A stretch of 64,000 nt of DNA from Cognatundibacterium jejuense (GTDB lineage Bacteria > Pseudomonadota > Gammaproteobacteria > Burkholderiales > Burkholderiaceae_D), in assembly GCF_014284255.1 (NCBI RefSeq), contig NZ_JACOFV010000011.1:119742-183741 (forward strand), given 5' to 3'. Of this stretch, positions 8,895 to 18,029 are shown piece by piece (positions within the stretch are counted from its first letter, which is position 1; each line of letters starts with the position of its first letter). The translations under genes were made by a program, and so were the position numbers. The notes beneath the pieces were generated by a model. That model was not told where the DNA came from and ran no database searches. It saw only the letters and a list, made by a program, of their open reading frames with translations.

Positions 8895-11612
8895 TTATTT
8901 GTTAGCCGGGCTTCCTTCACCAAGGTGCTGAACAAAAAAGCTTTCATATTTTTTATGCCAGGTCTTGGCTTTGATCGCACCGCCCATGCCATGTTCACCG
9001 TCAGGATCGAGGAATAAATCGACCAATTGTTCTTTGCCATTTTCCAGCAAGGCACGATAGACATTGACCGTGTCCTGATACAGCACATTAGGATCTTGCA
9101 TGCCGTGTACCAGCATCAAAGGCTTTTTCAAGCCGGATGTTAAAGGCAATAAAGAGAAACGGCGTAAGCTGAGTTTGCTTCTTTCGGTTTTACCTAAAGT
9201 ACGACCGGTGTACCAGCTATTGTAGTTTTCCCATTCTGTCGGGCCACCTCCGGCAATCCCCGCAGCAAATGTGTCTGGACTAGTGTACATCGTATATTGC
9301 GTCTGGAAGCCACCAAAACTCCAGCCTGTCAGACCAATACGCTTACCATCTACACCGAAATGTTGTTGCATGTATTTTGCCAGATCTTCCAGATCTTCGG
9401 TTTGTGGTTTGCCAGGTTGTTCCCAGTTAGCGTCGCTGAATTTTCTACCGTAATTTGAATGGCCACGAGGATCTACTGCAACAGTGACATAACCATGTTT
9501 AGCGGCCATATACATGCCAAATAGGTAGGCGGTTTGTTGAAAGCTATCGGTTTCAATAATATGGCGATCGCCCAGAGGTCCACCGTAGGTATAGACGATG
9601 GCAGGACGTTGGTCGCTTTCCTTCCATCCTTCAGGTTTGAATGTATACGCTTGTATCATGTCACCGTGGCGATTTGGATAGCTGAAACGGATCGGACGCA
9701 TGATATCGACGGCGTTCCACAAAGGGTCGTTACTTTGTGTCAGTGTTTTAGCTTTGGCCGTTCTGGTATCAATTAATTTTAATTCTGGACGGCTAGACCA
9801 TTGACCGGCAACGCTGGCGAGCTCAGTGCCAGTATCGGCAATTGCGCTGGCGCGGTGGTAGTCGCCCGCCTGACCCAGTGCAGTCATCGCACCGGTTGCC
9901 ATATCGACCTTGAACGCATTCATTGCGGCAAAATCGTCTTTGTTGGCAAGCACAAACATGAACTTACTATCGGGGCTGAAGCCGACAATATGGTGCGCTT
10001 CGAAATCACCTTTTAAGATTGGTTTGGCAGCACCGGTGTCAGTATTGATCACGTAAGGTTGACGGTAACCCTGTTCATCCAGAATCGCGATCAATTGTTT
10101 GCTATCAGGGGTGAATTGCGGTGATATGAAGCCGACGACTTCATGACCGACATTGCCACGGCGCTCAAATACCAAGCTTGGTTTGCTAGCTTCATCAGCT
10201 TTACCAACGTAAATGCGCAACAAATTCTTTTCCCGTTCCCAAGTCGAGAATGTGTAACGGCTACCATCTTTTGCCCAGCTGACATCACTCATTTCAAACC
10301 ACACATCGCCGCCTTCATTTGTGAACACTGGTTGCGGTTGACGGGCATTGCTATCGCTGACACGACGAATATATAAGGCAGTCGGTAACACTTTGCGCTT
10401 GTCATCAGCAACTTCACGATCGACTTTTTTAGCAGTAGCGAAACGGGTGTTGTAATCCATGATCTCGACTTTGCGCTCAGATGGTGGATTGACTTTGCCC
10501 GTTTCCGGATTGATGTCCGGTGCTTCTGCAGAAATCGCCATCCACTGTTTGTTCTCGCTCAGAACCGTGCTCACGATTTTGTACTTCTTATCGGCATCAT
10601 CCGGATGAATCAATTCGCGGTTTAACTGGCGAATGGTACTGTGATCAAAGCTGGCGCTGTATAAGCTTTTTTCGTCCATATAAATGTAGCCTCTATCGTC
10701 CGCGTTGTAAGCGACGATACGTTCTTTTTTGTCAGTTTGCATCAGGCGTTCGACCTTATAGGTGCTGGCGTCGAGGCGGAATAAATCACCGCGATATTCA
10801 AAAATTAATTCATTCTTTTTGTTGGCCCAGACCAGATTATCGATGCCTGGATAAAGATCGCTAGGTTTGAGTTTTTCTTTGTCGTTTTTCTTTTTCAGCT
10901 CGTCACGCAATTCCCAGATTTCTTTTTCTGTATCGGCTTTAGCGTCTTTCTGATCGTCTTTTTTATTTTCTTTTTTATCTTCTTTTTTTGCATCGACGCT
11001 GGCGGTGTTCGCACTCTTATCCGCAGCAGCTGCAGCGGCTTTTTCTTTCGCAGCTTCCGCATCGGCCTCGGCTTTTTTTATCACTTCTTTGGCTTTCTTT
11101 TCTGCCAGTTCTTTTTTGATCAGGGCTAAATCAGCATCTTCCCATTGTTTGAGATTGACGTTTTCACCACGTAAATAGGCGGCCTGGGCTTCAGCCTTTG
11201 CCTGACGCTCAGCTTCTTCTTTTTCTTTTTGTTTGGCCTTTTTATCGAATCTGTCCCACACCTCAGGGGCATCGTAGGCTTTCATTACTGCTGGTGATGT
11301 AATACGTTTGCTGACCCCAGTTTGCGTGTCGTAAATGTACAAATCAGAACCCAACTCATCAAACGGATTCCAAGCATAAGCAAGATAACGTCCGTCGTGG
11401 CTGAAGTTGAGCAATTTAGCCTGTTGCCCTGCGTAGGATTTAGCACGGTACAGTTGTTCTAGTGTCAGGTCAGCGGGATTGATTTTGGAAACAACGGTGT
11501 TTGTGCTGATATTGCTGTTCGAGACTGCCGCGGCAACATTTTGCGGGGTCAGGCTGACCAGCGCGCCACTGCAGGCGAGCGCGATGCTTAGGGTAATAAT
11601 TTTCGGGGACAT
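8895..11612 (-). CDS. secreted S9 family prolyl oligopeptidase-like peptidase
   Basis: This 905-residue protein starts with a signal peptide (about residues 1-28, ending in VAAAV) and is probably periplasmic. A beta-propeller region precedes a C-terminal alpha/beta-hydrolase. The catalytic triad is readable as Ser765 in GWSFGG, Asp840 in MQDPNV and His874 in GEHGM, matching dipeptidyl-peptidase/acylaminoacyl-peptidase members of family S9. Unusually, a lysine/glutamate/alanine-rich segment of about 125 residues (120-245) interrupts the propeller. The start has an AGGAG upstream. It is divergent from the GntR-ABC operon and ends in its own terminator. It presumably trims extracytoplasmic peptides. 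Confidence 0.9.
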   Translation of the reverse strand: MSPKIITLSIALACSGALVSLTPQNVAAAVSNSNISTNTVVSKINPADLTLEQLYRAKSYAGQQAKLLNFSHDGRYLAYAWNPFDELGSDLYIYDTQTGVSKRITSPAVMKAYDAPEVWDRFDKKAKQKEKEEAERQAKAEAQAAYLRGENVNLKQWEDADLALIKKELAEKKAKEVIKKAEADAEAAKEKAAAAAADKSANTASVDAKKEDKKENKKDDQKDAKADTEKEIWELRDELKKKNDKEKLKPSDLYPGIDNLVWANKKNELIFEYRGDLFRLDASTYKVERLMQTDKKERIVAYNADDRGYIYMDEKSLYSASFDHSTIRQLNRELIHPDDADKKYKIVSTVLSENKQWMAISAEAPDINPETGKVNPPSERKVEIMDYNTRFATAKKVDREVADDKRKVLPTALYIRRVSDSNARQPQPVFTNEGGDVWFEMSDVSWAKDGSRYTFSTWEREKNLLRIYVGKADEASKPSLVFERRGNVGHEVVGFISPQFTPDSKQLIAILDEQGYRQPYVINTDTGAAKPILKGDFEAHHIVGFSPDSKFMFVLANKDDFAAMNAFKVDMATGAMTALGQAGDYHRASAIADTGTELASVAGQWSSRPELKLIDTRTAKAKTLTQSNDPLWNAVDIMRPIRFSYPNRHGDMIQAYTFKPEGWKESDQRPAIVYTYGGPLGDRHIIETDSFQQTAYLFGMYMAAKHGYVTVAVDPRGHSNYGRKFSDANWEQPGKPQTEDLEDLAKYMQQHFGVDGKRIGLTGWSFGGFQTQYTMYTSPDTFAAGIAGGGPTEWENYNSWYTGRTLGKTERSKLSLRRFSLLPLTSGLKKPLMLVHGMQDPNVLYQDTVNVYRALLENGKEQLVDLFLDPDGEHGMGGAIKAKTWHKKYESFFVQHLGEGSPANK

Positions 11613-12046
11613 GGGTGGAAGGCTCCTGGAGATGCTTTTTTATTGATAATTATTTGAAGGTAAGACAAAAAGCTGTCGCAGCACCGTTGTGGTGCTTTGT
11701 TTTGCATCCGGAACGTCATGTCAGCAGTACTTGGCCGACAAGAATCGTTCATTTCTGGATGAATTTCAGACCAATAGCCTGAAAGTGAGCTGTATTGACT
11801 GAAGTTGATGATTTTAAGTTCCTCGAAATGAAATGAAAAGTGGAAAAATATTTTCACTAATTTTTATGAGACTGTTGAAAGTCTGCTGAATTGGTTTTAA
11901 GGCAAATTATTCTTTTAACGAAATAAGTTGAAATTGATTTTTTGCTCATGTATAGTGATTTTGTGTGTTGGTTATGTATAACACTAACTTTGATCTGTTC
12001 TGATGACTATTGTTTGCGGTGTAGGTCAAATTCTTATGGGGGATGT
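11613..12046. other. divergent promoter region (S9 peptidase / GntR-ABC operon)
   Basis: These 430 non-coding bases separate two divergent transcription units. A good sigma70-like promoter and a dyad lie at its right end (listed separately). Nothing gene-like with a credible start is seen in the rest. Confidence 0.5.
11928..11982 (+). promoter_or_regulatory. predicted promoter and dyad of the GntR-ABC operon
   Basis: A -35 element TTGAAA (11928-11933) and a -10 element TATAGT (11951-11956) are 17 bases apart. Just downstream lies the dyad GTTAT-GT-ATAAC (11971-11982). YtrA-type GntR regulators commonly repress their own operon, so this dyad is a reasonable operator candidate. That assignment is inference. 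Confidence 0.45.
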
Positions 12047-12439
12047 ATGACTGTCGATTGGCACGATCAATCGCCGATATACCGGCAATTGAAGCAAAAG
12101 GTCCTGTCGATGATACTCGATGGGATTTTAAAACCGGGCGATGCTGTGCCTTCGGTGCGACAAGTCGCGACCGAATACCAGATTAACCCGATCACCGTCT
12201 CAAAAGCGTATCAGGAATTATTGGAACAAGAACTGGTAGAAAAACGGCGCGGTGTAGGTATGTTCGTTACCGACAATGCGTTTGAGCGATTATTGATTTC
12301 TGAACGAGAACGTTTTTTAAAAGAAGAATGGCCTGCGACATGCCAACGTATTCGTCGCTTGGGTTTGCCCCTCGATGATTTAATGCCTGGCCTTAACGTA
12401 TCCCAAGTAGCACCAGACCGACAAGGAGAACAAGAATGA
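12047..12439 (+). CDS. GntR family transcriptional regulator, YtrA subfamily
   Basis: This 130-residue regulator consists of an N-terminal winged-helix domain (PIYRQLKQKV through GVGMFV, about residues 10-78) and a short C-terminal dimerisation tail, the size typical of the YtrA subfamily. The recognition helix is in the segment PSVRQVATEYQINPITVSKA. I chose the ATG at 12047 because GGGGGAT lies just before it; longer in-frame readings add an unrelated cysteine-rich tail. It overlaps the ABC ATPase gene by four bases. YtrA-type proteins are usually repressors of the ABC transporter genes they precede. Confidence 0.9.
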   Translation: MTVDWHDQSPIYRQLKQKVLSMILDGILKPGDAVPSVRQVATEYQINPITVSKAYQELLEQELVEKRRGVGMFVTDNAFERLLISERERFLKEEWPATCQRIRRLGLPLDDLMPGLNVSQVAPDRQGEQE

Positions 12440-13290
12440 ATGCGGTAGTTTCAGCAAAACACTTGCGTAAAACCTATGGCAAGCAAGTCGCCGTAGATGG
12501 AATCAGTTTTGATATTCCGTCTGGACGCATCGTCGGCTTGATCGGCCCGAATGGTTCAGGCAAAACCACGACTTTGAAAGCAATTTTAGGGCTGACTTCG
12601 TATGAAGGTGAACTCAGCGTGCTGGGCCTCAATCCGCACACCCAACGTGATGCTTTGATGGAGGAAATTTGCTTCATTGCTGACGTGGCGATTTTACCGT
12701 CATGGCTCAAAGTTAAAGATGCAGTCGATTTTGTCGAAGGTGTGCATTCCAAATTTAATCGTGACAAAGCACAACGTTTTTTAGCCAAGACCAAACTCAC
12801 ACCGGAGATGAAAGTTAAATCCATGTCGAAAGGCATGGTGGTGCAATTGCATCTGGCTTTAGTGATGGCAATTGATGCCAAATTATTAGTGCTTGATGAA
12901 CCGACTTTGGGGCTGGATATTTTGTACCGCAAACAGTTTTATCAGGATTTGTTAGAAGACTATTTTGATCAGAACAAAACCATCATCATCACAACGCATC
13001 AGGTGGAAGAAGTGGAGCATATTCTGACTGATTTATTGTTTATCCAAAACGGAAAAATCAGCTTGTCAGCAAGTATGGAAGAAGTCGAACAACGTTTCAT
13101 CGAAGTGGCAGTCAGCCCTATGCATGTCGAACAAGCGCAGGCATTGCATCCCATTGATCAACGTTCGATGTTTGGCAAAAACGTGATGCTATTTGATGGT
13201 GTTGGCGCTGACATATTGCAAGCGCTGGGCGAACTACGCCGGCCTAGTATTGCGGACTTGTTTGTCGCTACGATGAAGGGAGCAAAATAA
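12436..13290 (+). CDS. ABC transporter ATP-binding protein (YtrB-like)
   Basis: This is a 284-residue ABC ATPase. The Walker A motif is GPNGSGKTT, Walker B is LLVLDEPTLGLD, and the switch histidine is in ITTHQVEE. The signature motif is degenerate (SMSKGM in place of LSGGQ), as is common in the YtrB/BcrA-type exporter subfamily. It overlaps the regulator upstream (ATGA) and the permease downstream by a single base, so the three form one operon. The transporter may export a peptide-like or envelope-active compound, but the substrate cannot be seen in the sequence. Confidence 0.92.
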   Translation: MNAVVSAKHLRKTYGKQVAVDGISFDIPSGRIVGLIGPNGSGKTTTLKAILGLTSYEGELSVLGLNPHTQRDALMEEICFIADVAILPSWLKVKDAVDFVEGVHSKFNRDKAQRFLAKTKLTPEMKVKSMSKGMVVQLHLALVMAIDAKLLVLDEPTLGLDILYRKQFYQDLLEDYFDQNKTIIITTHQVEEVEHILTDLLFIQNGKISLSASMEEVEQRFIEVAVSPMHVEQAQALHPIDQRSMFGKNVMLFDGVGADILQALGELRRPSIADLFVATMKGAK

Positions 13291-14228
13291 TGAAACAGCT
13301 GACCACCTTGAAATGGTTATTGAAGCGTGAGATCTGGGAAAATAAAGCAATGTTAATCTGGTCCAATTTGGTTCTGGCTGGATTGATTTTGATCTTTACT
13401 TTATCCGGCATATTTCGTTTAAAAGATGCTGCAATCAAAGCAGATCTCCAGGCTGATGTGCAGTTGAATGACTTGGTAACGGCAGTGGGGCACTACTTTA
13501 CATCTGGATTAATTTTATTTTCTATCCTTATGGTATTTGCGGTGTATTCGTATGCAACCGGATCCCTAAGCGATGAAAGAAAAGATCGCAGTATTTTGTT
13601 TTGGAAATCTTTGCCGGTATCGGACGAATTGACGGTGATTTCTAAAGTCATTGTTGCGCTGATTCTTTTTCCATTAATGGGAATGCTTACTCTTGTCCTG
13701 ACTAACTTGATATCGATGTTTGCCTTATGCGGTGCTTATGCTGCTCATGGTGTAGGTTTATTTTCTTTAGTTTTCAGTAGTAACGGAATATGGGGACAGA
13801 TAGGAAATACGCTAAAGTCCTTTCCTATATATGTCGCTTGGGCTTTGCCTACGATAGGTTGGATGATACTCGTTTCATCGTGGGTAAAAAGTCGTCCTGG
13901 TATGTGGGCTATTCTGATTCCAGTTGGTGTTTTCGCGTGTATAGCATTTGCAAATGACGCGGTAGGTGTGAAATTTGTTAGGGATGTTGCGTACGCCTTA
14001 TTGTTCCGGGGGGTATTTAGCATTGTTCCAGATTCGTGGAGCTATCACTATTATCTTACTGAGTATGAGCAAACACTATCACTCCCAGCGTCGATACAAA
14101 ATGTTGTGCTTAAGGCTGATTTGTCGTCTTGGGATATTTTTGCAACGTCTGATCTGTGGATAGGTGTTATTGTTGGTATAGGTATGCTATTCATGGCCGC
14201 CAGAATTCGTCGCGGAAGAGGTGATTAG
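13290..14228 (+). CDS. ABC transporter permease
   Basis: This 312-residue protein has six or more hydrophobic segments, starting near residue 22. The segment DERKDRSILFWKSLPVSD between the second and third helices is characteristic of ABC-2 type permeases. It is the membrane partner of the ATPase whose stop codon it overlaps by one base. Together with the GntR regulator it makes a three-gene regulator-ATPase-permease operon. The substrate is unknown. Confidence 0.88.
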   Translation: MKQLTTLKWLLKREIWENKAMLIWSNLVLAGLILIFTLSGIFRLKDAAIKADLQADVQLNDLVTAVGHYFTSGLILFSILMVFAVYSYATGSLSDERKDRSILFWKSLPVSDELTVISKVIVALILFPLMGMLTLVLTNLISMFALCGAYAAHGVGLFSLVFSSNGIWGQIGNTLKSFPIYVAWALPTIGWMILVSSWVKSRPGMWAILIPVGVFACIAFANDAVGVKFVRDVAYALLFRGVFSIVPDSWSYHYYLTEYEQTLSLPASIQNVVLKADLSSWDIFATSDLWIGVIVGIGMLFMAARIRRGRGD

Positions 14229-14283
14229 TTCATGTCTTGTTTTGAAGTTGGCAACCTCAGATTTCTGTAAATGAAAATTGAAA

Positions 14284-14330
14284 CAGGCTCATCGAATTCA
14301 TTTTTGATGAGCCTGGTTGTTATCCTCTTT
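14284..14330 (+). terminator. hairpin after GntR-ABC operon
   Basis: CAGGCTCATC (14284-14293) pairs with GATGAGCCTG (14306-14315) around a 12-base loop, followed by a T-rich stretch. It lies between convergent genes and probably ends the ABC operon transcript. Confidence 0.7.
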
Positions 14331-14361
14331 CATTACGTTTAAAGAGATTTATAGCTAATCT

Positions 14362-15237
14362 TCACCTCGCAGGCCGCACCACCAAAGCTACACCCATTAA
14401 CGCAATCACCATCCCGACCACCGCCGTCAGCGTAAATTTTTCTCCAAACATCAACCACGCCATGAGTGCCGTTACCGCGGGTACCAGATACATATAGCTA
14501 GTCACCTTGGTTGCTTCACCGTGGCGTATCAGCACGTATAACACGGAAATCCCAACGCCAGACAAGATGAAAATCGACCATGCCATGGCGATAAAAAAAT
14601 GCGACGTCCATAAAATCGTTTGTGTTTCAAGTAGCAAAGCAAGGGGAATCGTCACTAACAACGAGGCACCAAACTGGATCACCTGACCAGTGCGTACATC
14701 AAAAGACGGACACGTCTTTTTTTGGTAAATCGTGCCGGATGTCATCGCCAAGAGCGCCATGATCGCCAGCGCTACGCTTGCCACTGACAGATGCACCACG
14801 GATATTTTATTCGCGACGACGAGTCCGACGCCAGCGATACCAAAAGCCAGCCCCAGCCATTGCCTGCCACGAATGCGCTCACCAATGATCGGACCCATGA
14901 TGGCAGTCAGGATTGGTTGGGTATTGGCGATCAACGCCGCCATGCCAGCGGGCATGCCCAATTTGACCGCACACCAGATGCCACCAAGGTAGACTGCCTG
15001 CATCAGTACGCCCGCAATCGCTATCGGTAGCCATTCTTTACGGGCAGGCCACGGTGCCCGCATTATCAATGCCAGTGTCAACATCAGGATCACGACGCCA
15101 AGATAGCGCATGCTGAGAAAGGTCAGTGGCTCGGCATAGGGGAGACCATACTTGGCAGCGACAAAGCCAGATGCCCAAATAAAAATAAATACGCCGGGTA
15201 AGGAGCGATGCAAAAAGGAGCTGCCAGATGTTGTCAT
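14362..15237 (-). CDS. EamA/DMT family transporter
   Basis: This 291-residue inner-membrane protein has ten hydrophobic segments arranged as two EamA halves, the hallmark of the drug/metabolite transporter superfamily. The conserved FIWASGFVAAK near the N terminus and the glycine-rich final helices fit this family. It lies downstream of sodB on the same strand but behind a clear terminator, so it is likely expressed separately. Members export amino acids or metabolites. The substrate is not deducible. Confidence 0.87.
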   Translation of the reverse strand: MTTSGSSFLHRSLPGVFIFIWASGFVAAKYGLPYAEPLTFLSMRYLGVVILMLTLALIMRAPWPARKEWLPIAIAGVLMQAVYLGGIWCAVKLGMPAGMAALIANTQPILTAIMGPIIGERIRGRQWLGLAFGIAGVGLVVANKISVVHLSVASVALAIMALLAMTSGTIYQKKTCPSFDVRTGQVIQFGASLLVTIPLALLLETQTILWTSHFFIAMAWSIFILSGVGISVLYVLIRHGEATKVTSYMYLVPAVTALMAWLMFGEKFTLTAVVGMVIALMGVALVVRPAR

Positions 15238-15314
15238 GTTAAAACTGTCTCGAAATAATTTTTTTGAATGTGTGCATCGTTAAATATTCGCATAAATACT
15301 TCAGACGATAGATG

Positions 15315-15356
15315 AAAAAAAACCTGCGATGCTTTTGCATACGCAGGTTTTTTTCA
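15315..15356 (-). terminator. rho-independent terminator of sodB
   Basis: AACCTGCG (15321-15328) pairs with CGCAGGTT (15342-15349), extended by ATGC/GCAT inside. Runs of A and T flank it, so it could work in both directions. It sits 35-70 bases after the sodB stop. Confidence 0.88.
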
Positions 15357-15389
15357 TCGATTCCGGTGTGGGCACCGAAATGATCAGAA

Positions 15390-15968
15390 TTACGCCAGGT
15401 TTGCTGCGGCGAAATCCCAGTTTGCCAATGCCCAGAATGCTTCCAGGTATTTTGGACGTGCATTCCGGTAGTCGATGTAGTAAGCATGTTCCCACAGATC
15501 GCAAGTGATCAGTGGCTTGTCTGTTGTTGTCAACGGTGTTGCTGCGTTAGATGTGTTGACGATGTCGAGTGTACCGTCCGCTTTTTTCACCAACCATGTC
15601 CAGGAAGAACCAAAGTTGCCGATGCAGGATTTAGTGAATGCTTCTTTGAATGCGTCAAAAGAACCCCATTTTGCGTCGATAGCTGCTGCCAATGCACCAG
15701 CTGGAGCGCCGCCGCCGTTTGGTTTCAGGCCGTTCCAGTAGAATGTGTGGTTCCAGATTTGCGCTGCATTGTTGAAAATACCAGCCGAAGATTTCTTAAC
15801 GATTTCTTCCAATGTGGAATTTTCGAATTCTGTACCTTTGATCAGGTTGTTCAGATTAGTGACGTAAGTCTGATGGTGTTTACCGTAGTGGTATTCCAGA
15901 GTCTCTTGAGAGATGTGCGGAGCCAGAGCGTCCAGTGCATAGGGCAATGCCGGTAGGGTATGTTCCAT
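15390..15968 (-). CDS. sodB: superoxide dismutase, Fe/Mn type
   Basis: This 192-residue enzyme converts superoxide to oxygen and hydrogen peroxide in the cytoplasm. The metal ligands are readable: His27 in LEYHYGKHH, the histidine of NHTFYW, and Asp/His of [22 protein letters not shown] and the GGG loop with the following A/Q-type residues fit the iron-dependent SodB group. The length is normal. It has its own terminator. It lies downstream of xseA on the same strand but is separated by about 155 bases. Confidence 0.96.
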   Translation of the reverse strand: MEHTLPALPYALDALAPHISQETLEYHYGKHHQTYVTNLNNLIKGTEFENSTLEEIVKKSSAGIFNNAAQIWNHTFYWNGLKPNGGGAPAGALAAAIDAKWGSFDAFKEAFTKSCIGNFGSSWTWLVKKADGTLDIVNTSNAATPLTTTDKPLITCDLWEHAYYIDYRNARPKYLEAFWALANWDFAAANLA

Positions 15969-16124
15969 GTTGCGTCCTTTAGTTTTCTTCAGAGGTTACC
16001 GTCGAAATAACGGCAAATACGTGGTGCTAAACTGTCATTGTAAGCGTTTGTGCGAAAGCTTGCAGCTACCCGACATCAAAATCCTTTATCTCTGTCTTTT
16101 CACTATCTGGCCAAAGCGCAATTT

Positions 16125-17489
16125 TTAATCGGTCAGGCTTTGCTGTACGCTAGTCACGCTAATGTCCGCGCTGCCTTGTGCGAGTCTGACGTGGAGCAGT
16201 GTATTCGCTTGCAGCTCAGTGCTTGAACGCAACGCCTTGCCATGTTTATCACTGAGAATGGCGTAACCACGTTCCAGCGTGCGTTGCGGGTTTAGCAGCT
16301 CTAATTGTGCTTGTAAGCCCGCCAGGCTTTGCTGGCGCTGGCGTATGCCTTGTTGTTGCGCCTGGGTCATACGCCGTTGCCAGTCCAGAAGCAATTGACG
16401 TGGCCTGTCCGGGTCAGGGCGCGCCGTATGCCAGCGCTGTTGTAGTTGCTGTAGTTGATGTTGTGCACGTTGCAACGGCATTTCACTCGCGTAACGCAGA
16501 CTTTGTGCACTTTGCTGCAATTGCTGGCGTTTGGCGGCAATCGCCGCTTTGGGACTCAATAAACGGCGTGACAACCAGTCCAGCGTCTGGCTTTGGGTCG
16601 CCATTTGCCTTTGCATGCTACGTTGCAGATGCTCTTGTTGCCTTTGCAATTGAGCCAACCATTCAATGCGTGGCGTGACGGCCAGTTCGGCTGCGGCTGT
16701 TGGGGTCGCGGCGCGCAGATCGGCAGCAAAATCGGCAATCGTAAAATCGGTTTCATGACCGATACCAGCGATCACGGGGATCGGGCTATGCGCAATCGTG
16801 CGGGCGACGATTTCCTCATTAAACGCCCACAAGTCCTCAATGCTGCCACCACCACGGCAGACCAACAGCACGTCGCATTCGGCGCGGTCAGCGGCGGTGG
16901 CAATCGCCTGGGCAATCTTGTTGCCTGCGCCGTCGCCCTGTACCGGAGTGGGGTACAAAATCACATTCACATGCGGCGCGCGGCGCCTCAGGGCTGTCAG
17001 AATATCCCTTAGCGCCGCTGCTTGTGGGCTGGTCACGATGCCAACGGTCTTGGGAAATACAGGCAAACCGCGTTTGCGTTCCGGGTCGAACAAGCCTTCT
17101 TGTGTCAGTTGTGCTTTTAATCTTAAGAAAGCCTCGTACAAATTGCCCACACCGGCGCGCCGGATAGCTTCGACGCTCAGTTGGTAGTCGCCACGCGGGG
17201 CGTATAGTGTCACTAATGCTCTGACTTCGACCTTGTCACCTTCACGTGGCTGGAAGTCTGCATACTGGGCGCGGCCGCGGAACATCACAGCACGCACCTG
17301 GGCCGCATTATCCTTGAGGGTGAAGTACCAATGCCCAGAGGCGGCGCGGGTGAAATTGGAAATCTCGCCGGAAACCCATGTCAGTGGCATATTTCGCTCC
17401 AACAACTGTGCAACGGCGTTGTTGAGCGCTGAAACTGTCAAGACAGATGGCGTGGCGTTTGAGTTCAGTGAACGAAAGTCAGTATTCAT
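16125..17489 (-). CDS. xseA: exodeoxyribonuclease VII large subunit
   Basis: This 454-residue protein is the large subunit of exonuclease VII, which degrades single-stranded DNA to oligonucleotides. The N-terminal OB-fold ([21 protein letters not shown], about residues 33-110 with the span shown here in part) is followed by the catalytic domain with [14 protein letters not shown] and [16 protein letters not shown] long glutamine-rich coiled coil and the terminal LERGYAIL motif come next. I give the ATG at 17489. A TTG five codons earlier (17504) has a GGAAAG at good spacing and could be the real start. Its upstream region abuts the DnaA-box array. The small subunit gene xseB is not in the window. 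Confidence 0.95.
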   Translation of the reverse strand: MNTDFRSLNSNATPSVLTVSALNNAVAQLLERNMPLTWVSGEISNFTRAASGHWYFTLKDNAAQVRAVMFRGRAQYADFQPREGDKVEVRALVTLYAPRGDYQLSVEAIRRAGVGNLYEAFLRLKAQLTQEGLFDPERKRGLPVFPKTVGIVTSPQAAALRDILTALRRRAPHVNVILYPTPVQGDGAGNKIAQAIATAADRAECDVLLVCRGGGSIEDLWAFNEEIVARTIAHSPIPVIAGIGHETDFTIADFAADLRAATPTAAAELAVTPRIEWLAQLQRQQEHLQRSMQRQMATQSQTLDWLSRRLLSPKAAIAAKRQQLQQSAQSLRYASEMPLQRAQHQLQQLQQRWHTARPDPDRPRQLLLDWQRRMTQAQQQGIRQRQQSLAGLQAQLELLNPQRTLERGYAILSDKHGKALRSSTELQANTLLHVRLAQGSADISVTSVQQSLTD

Positions 17490-17822
17490 CAGATGAAAAA
17501 ACAAAAAAGCTTTCCACAGAAGCGTGAAATGGTCATCAGGATGTCATTGTGTGCTACAGATGTCAAAACAAATGCAAATATCTTCTATAAGTTATTGATT
17601 TTCATTGGTTTTTCAAATGCAAATAACTTGAGCAATATGAAAATTTCCTTACAAATCAAGGGCTTTGCAGCTTATCAAGTGCCTTGTGCACAAACTTATC
17701 CACAGAATTGGTGCATAAACAGTGGATATCTTCGCCGGAGTTCTGGATTTTGTGGATTGATTAAAATCTATGCAGTAATAGAAACGTTAATAAAATCAGT
17801 TACTTAACTACTTATAATCGGC

Positions 17823-17857
17823 TTCTACACAACGTTATCCACAAATATTGTGTAGAA
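17823..17857 (+). repeat. best-conserved DnaA-box hairpin unit
   Basis: TTCTACACAA (17823-17832) and TTGTGTAGAA (17848-17857) are perfect ten-base arms. The 15-base loop holds an exact TTATCCACA. This is the cleanest copy of the unit. Confidence 0.85.
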
Positions 17858-17988
17858 AATCGGAAATTTCCATAAAAAATGTTGGTGATTTCAAAGTTAC
17901 TCACAATAAAGCTTTATTCGTGCTTCTGCTTAAAATTTAAGCTCTGTAAAATTAGTCATATAAATCATATACTTAATTTGATCTCCTC

Positions 17989-18029
17989 AGCTTTTTCACA
18001 ATCTTGTCCACATTATTTGTGCAAAAGCT
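17989..18029 (+). repeat. DnaA-box hairpin unit with longest arms
   Basis: AGCTTTTTCACAA (17989-18001) and TTGTGCAAAAGCT (18017-18029) pair over 13 bases with one mismatch. The loop contains TTGTCCACA, one base from the consensus box. Confidence 0.8.

Noticed and set aside
11942..12046. Longer N terminus for the GntR regulator
   Set aside because: It crosses the predicted promoter, is cysteine-rich and unlike the family; the ATG at 12047 with GGGGGAT is better.
17493..17807. Short plus-strand frame at the start of the DnaA-box region
   Set aside because: No ribosome-binding site, no family-like sequence, and it runs through the repeat units; the repeat explains the openness.
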